Positions 61,245 through 64,000 of a stretch of 64,000 bases of DNA are shown one piece after another. The notes below the pieces were generated by a model. That model saw only the letters and a list, made by a program, of their open reading frames with translations, searched no databases and was not told the DNA's origin. A program made the position numbers and the translations under genes. Numbering within the stretch: position 1 is the stretch's first letter; each line of letters starts with the position of its first letter. This stretch comes from Meandrina meandrites (taxonomy: Eukaryota; Cnidaria; Anthozoa; Scleractinia; Meandrinidae): positions 51,979,150 to 52,043,149 of the forward strand of contig OY855903.1 in the NCBI GenBank assembly GCA_963693305.1, in the 5' to 3' direction.

Positions 61245-62949
61245 TTACACGTGATCTTTGGGACACATGACAATCGGCGTTTTTGTATGATGGATGACAT
61301 AGTTGCTGACACTTCCAAGAACTGTGCGCCGTATGAGTCCAGAGCCCCGGCTCCCCAAGACAATCAGTGTGGCTTTCTCTTTTGCAGCTACTTTGCAAAT
61401 CTTCTCTCCTGGTTTGCCTTGTTCAACCCTGAATTTCATTGGAATCTACAGACAAGAAATTGCAACAACAGTTAGGTCCCCTAGGGGAGCATATTTCAAA
61501 ACCTTTTATTGGGGGGCGGGGCTGAATAGAGATGAGTAATTATTAGTGATTTAGGGAGGGAGGGGCAGGGGCCTAATTCAAACCATGTATTAGTTAGGGT
61601 ACATACAAGAGAGCTTGAAGGTATATTTGATTGTTTTGTTACGAAACACATCTTAAGAAACAGTAACACAAAGCAAATTCAGTGAATGAAAAATTGTAAA
61701 AGCATATAACTTATGCTCTAAGATTAGGGAAGGGGTGGGGGGTGGGGTGGTTAATTGTTAGGGACTTTGTTCCTTACCTGTAATGTTTATAATGTTGGCC
61801 CAAAAGCAGTACCGGTACTTTCATGTAGAAGATACATTTAACAGGTCAGCGATTTCAGTGGAATATAAAAGGCCCTTTTAAAATATCTCGAGGGTAATGA
61901 GGGTATAAAAAAGAATGTAATGTGCCTTTTGCAGTTAAGTGAAGAGCTATGCTACTTTTTCTGTCAAAAATGGTATATAAATGGCTAAGGGTTTGGACCC
62001 TCAGCTCAGAGTGGAGCTTTTCCATTGAAAACTTTCTTGACTACCTGTCCCCCAGGCCCCCAACCCTTCTGGATGTTTCAATTTAACTTCATACTGAATC
62101 CTGTTTAAACTTGGCTTTTAAACCTCCTCCTCCACAAAAAAATTCCAGTGACCTTTCTTATAGACCTGATGCTTCCATGGTACAAATAAAAGGGCATTTT
62201 GTTTTTCATACCTTCAATTCCTGGCACCTGTCTATGTATTTCTTTTCCAAGACTTTCAACTTTTCCTCTACTTTCTGAATTTCATGTTTCCATTTCTCAA
62301 TCACCATTGCATCTGATACATAAAATTATTAGTACTAAACATTATTGTGACTTCAAGATTCCTTTGAGGTGATAGTTGATGAGGCCAAAGGCCAAATCAA
62401 CTGTCACCCCCTAAAAATTGAGAAGGAACATTCTAATTGTTTTAGTTAAATTTCTTTCAAAAAGCGATTTCCATTTAAGTCAAGCATTTAAGGTCTGACA
62501 CTTTAGCAAAAGTGGTATGTGGACTAAGTTTATCATTTGAAACTGGCAATTATTCAGGGATGTAGATAATAGCCAGGAGCTGGGAAAAATACCAGGCTGT
62601 CAGCTTGATTTCCCCAGCTTGATTTTCCCTTGAGGAATGGTGCCTTTGGCACTATCTTGTGGGCCTACAGCCCAGATGACCGCCTATCAAGTTCAAAATT
62701 CCAGCTGTCAAAATTTTTTTGGATGGTTTATGTTTTCATTCATTCATTTCATTCAGTTTATTCTTGAAACATAAACAACAGTGAACCTTTTGTAGTCAGA
62801 AAATAGTGTCTGATAATTTGTAAGTTATGCATGGGGCCCAAAGACTGCAACTACTGTTTTCATACCAGCTAGAAATGGAAGATGTGGTTGTTCCACAACA
62901 TGTAATAGAACAACTTGGTCTCCTTCGTGATAGATGTTTTCCACAAACC
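61245..62949 (-). CDS. Universal stress protein (USP) family, last three exons; 5' part outside window
   Basis: Exons in transcript order: 62949-62866, 62312-62212, 61445-61245; GT/AG borders and phases agree, giving about 128 residues. The first visible exon holds the second strand of the USP fold (VVLLHVVEQPHLPFLA). The middle exon is a charged, helical and possibly coiled segment with many Lys and Glu. The last exon has the family C-terminus with the ATP-binding motif G-x2-G-x9-G-S (GSRGSGLIRRTVLGS) and TPIVMCPKDHV. USPs are small cytoplasmic alpha/beta proteins of the adenine-nucleotide hydrolase-like fold, linked to stress responses; cnidarians carry many copies and vertebrates none. The expected N-terminal strand and VDGS-type motif would lie in an exon upstream of 62949. 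I could not find it before the window's end at 64000, so the gene is partial here. Confidence 0.92.
61486..61760. repeat. G-rich interspersed repeat, copy 3 of 3, in the last USP intron
   Basis: CATATTTCAAAACC, GGGGGGCGGGGCTGAATAGA, AACCATGTATTAGTTAGGGT and GAAACACATCTTAAGAAACA parallel 56862-57010. It ends in a GGGGT-rich tract near 61730-61750. Confidence 0.5.
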
Positions 62950-64000
62950 CTGTAGAGGTAAACAAATCAATTAAGTGCGTTAAAGCGGACTAAACATTAT
63001 AAAGATACCAAAACAACAAAAATCTACTGGTATATCTCCAATCAGATTTGCATCCTGGGATACTCCCGAAACATTTAGACGCATGTGTAGTACACTATTT
63101 ATAGTGTAGTGCAGTAACAGGATTTCTGTTCCTTATTTTATGTTGTACCTGTCCCAAACTTTGATACTATTCATATAAATTCAGATTAGACAACATTTCT
63201 GAAGTGATGAGTAATAAAATTAATAGAGCATTGTTTTGTTTTAGATATTCTATGGCCCCTCCCCTCCCCTCCCCAGACTTCACTCTCTCTTCTCTCCGCA
63301 CACCCAACTCCAGCCCCATACCCACCCCGATAAGTAAAATAGATTTGCATGCATGGACAGGAACAATGTTGTGCAAGCCAACCAAAGAAAAGTCGCACAA
63401 AAGCCTTCTAGTTAAGGATATTTGCTAATTTTGACAAAGACATAAGTCGAGTAGTGTTTTATGTAACTTAAGTAGCTTGTGAAGGTTAATATATAAGGTT
63501 TTTATTGATCGGTGAGTAGAATACACTGACGCCAAGACTTCTGCACGATACATGTATTTGGAAAAATGAAGCACATTGTAGCATTTTTGAGATGAATCTG
63601 ACGAATTGTAGCAAATAAAGATCAACAAACGACAGAAACTAACACCGTAAGTATGAAAACGAGCCGATTAAAAAAGCTTAAACAAGCAAATTCAATGCGT
63701 ACACGTGGAGACGGCCTTTGTTTTGTTGACTCGCACGCTATTGTTATTGGGAACTTAATTGCTCAGTCAAAAAAAAAAAGAAAACCTTGAGCTCCCTGAG
63801 CTTATATTCAAACCTAAGGTGTGAACTAATTGTTTTTCAAAGACCTGTGTTCCATGCGGGTGGTCGTTTATCAGTGTTTATTAATTTTGTCACCCAACGT
63901 TTTGGCAATCTAATAACATGCAAAGGCTAGGCATGGCTTTCAGTTCAAAGGTCAGGCGCTTGGGATTTCCCGTAGGCAAATTTTTCCACAGCAATATGGA
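62950..64000. other. Probable first intron of the USP gene (continues past the edge)
   Basis: No USP first exon and no other recognisable gene is seen. A C-rich tract lies at 63255-63330, and the overlapping frames there are products of this low-complexity sequence. Confidence 0.45.

Noticed and set aside
1..64000. Bacterial-type defence or biosynthetic cluster
   Set aside because: All supported genes are spliced animal genes on both strands with long introns; no operon-like organisation is present.

Overview
This is a eukaryotic, intron-rich, AT-leaning window (introns with GT/AG borders, no operons). It most likely comes from a cnidarian, probably an anthozoan such as a stony coral. Three things point that way: an animal-type adhesion GPCR sits beside a universal stress protein gene (a family lost in vertebrates but common in cnidarians); the single A1CF/RBM47-type RNA-binding gene; and a dense background of small inverted-repeat (MITE-like) elements, tRNA-derived SINEs and long poly-G/poly-C runs. 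The species assignment is inference.

Four protein-coding genes can be assembled from the sequence. (1) + strand, 5474-19749: an 18-exon gene for an 896-residue protein built of repeated, mostly degenerate EF-hands, best matching the EFCAB6 (DJBP) family; all exon phases agree. (2) + strand, 28280-38732: a 9-exon gene for a ~661-residue hnRNP-like protein with three RRMs and a C-terminal DND1/A1CF-type double-stranded-RNA-binding domain. This is the A1CF/RBM46/RBM47 group. (3) - strand, 58354-45654: a 13-exon adhesion GPCR with signal peptide, one Ig domain, a Ser/Thr-rich stalk encoded by a 15-bp minisatellite, a GAIN domain with an intact GPS (HL/T), seven membrane segments and a short tail. 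One splice donor, at the end of the stalk exon, could not be found. (4) - strand, 62949-61245: the last three exons of a universal stress protein with an intact ATP-binding motif; its first exon lies beyond the right edge.

Layout: 1-5.4 kb is gene-free with a SINE and repeats; 5.5-19.7 kb EFCAB6-like; 19.7-28.3 kb gene-poor; 28.3-38.7 kb A1CF/RBM47-like; 38.7-45.6 kb gene-poor and rich in inverted-repeat elements; 45.6-58.4 kb the GPCR; 58.4-61.2 kb intergenic; 61.2-62.9 kb the USP; and the remainder is probably USP intron. The four genes show no obvious shared pathway; this looks like ordinary animal gene order.

The most notable structures outside the exons are non-autonomous elements. They include a near-perfect ~670-bp palindrome made of two head-to-head copies of one element (14531-15202), a long-armed foldback (9494-10373), several MITE families present two or three times in the window (e.g. 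32322-32559 and 49257-49498; 47375-47697 and 55676-56030; 12777-13229 and 43858-44200), and a TTTA microsatellite lying almost against a splice acceptor. I did not find a convincing wholly new multi-gene system. The best candidates for a second look are the architecture of the Ig/minisatellite-stalk GPCR and the palindromic element.
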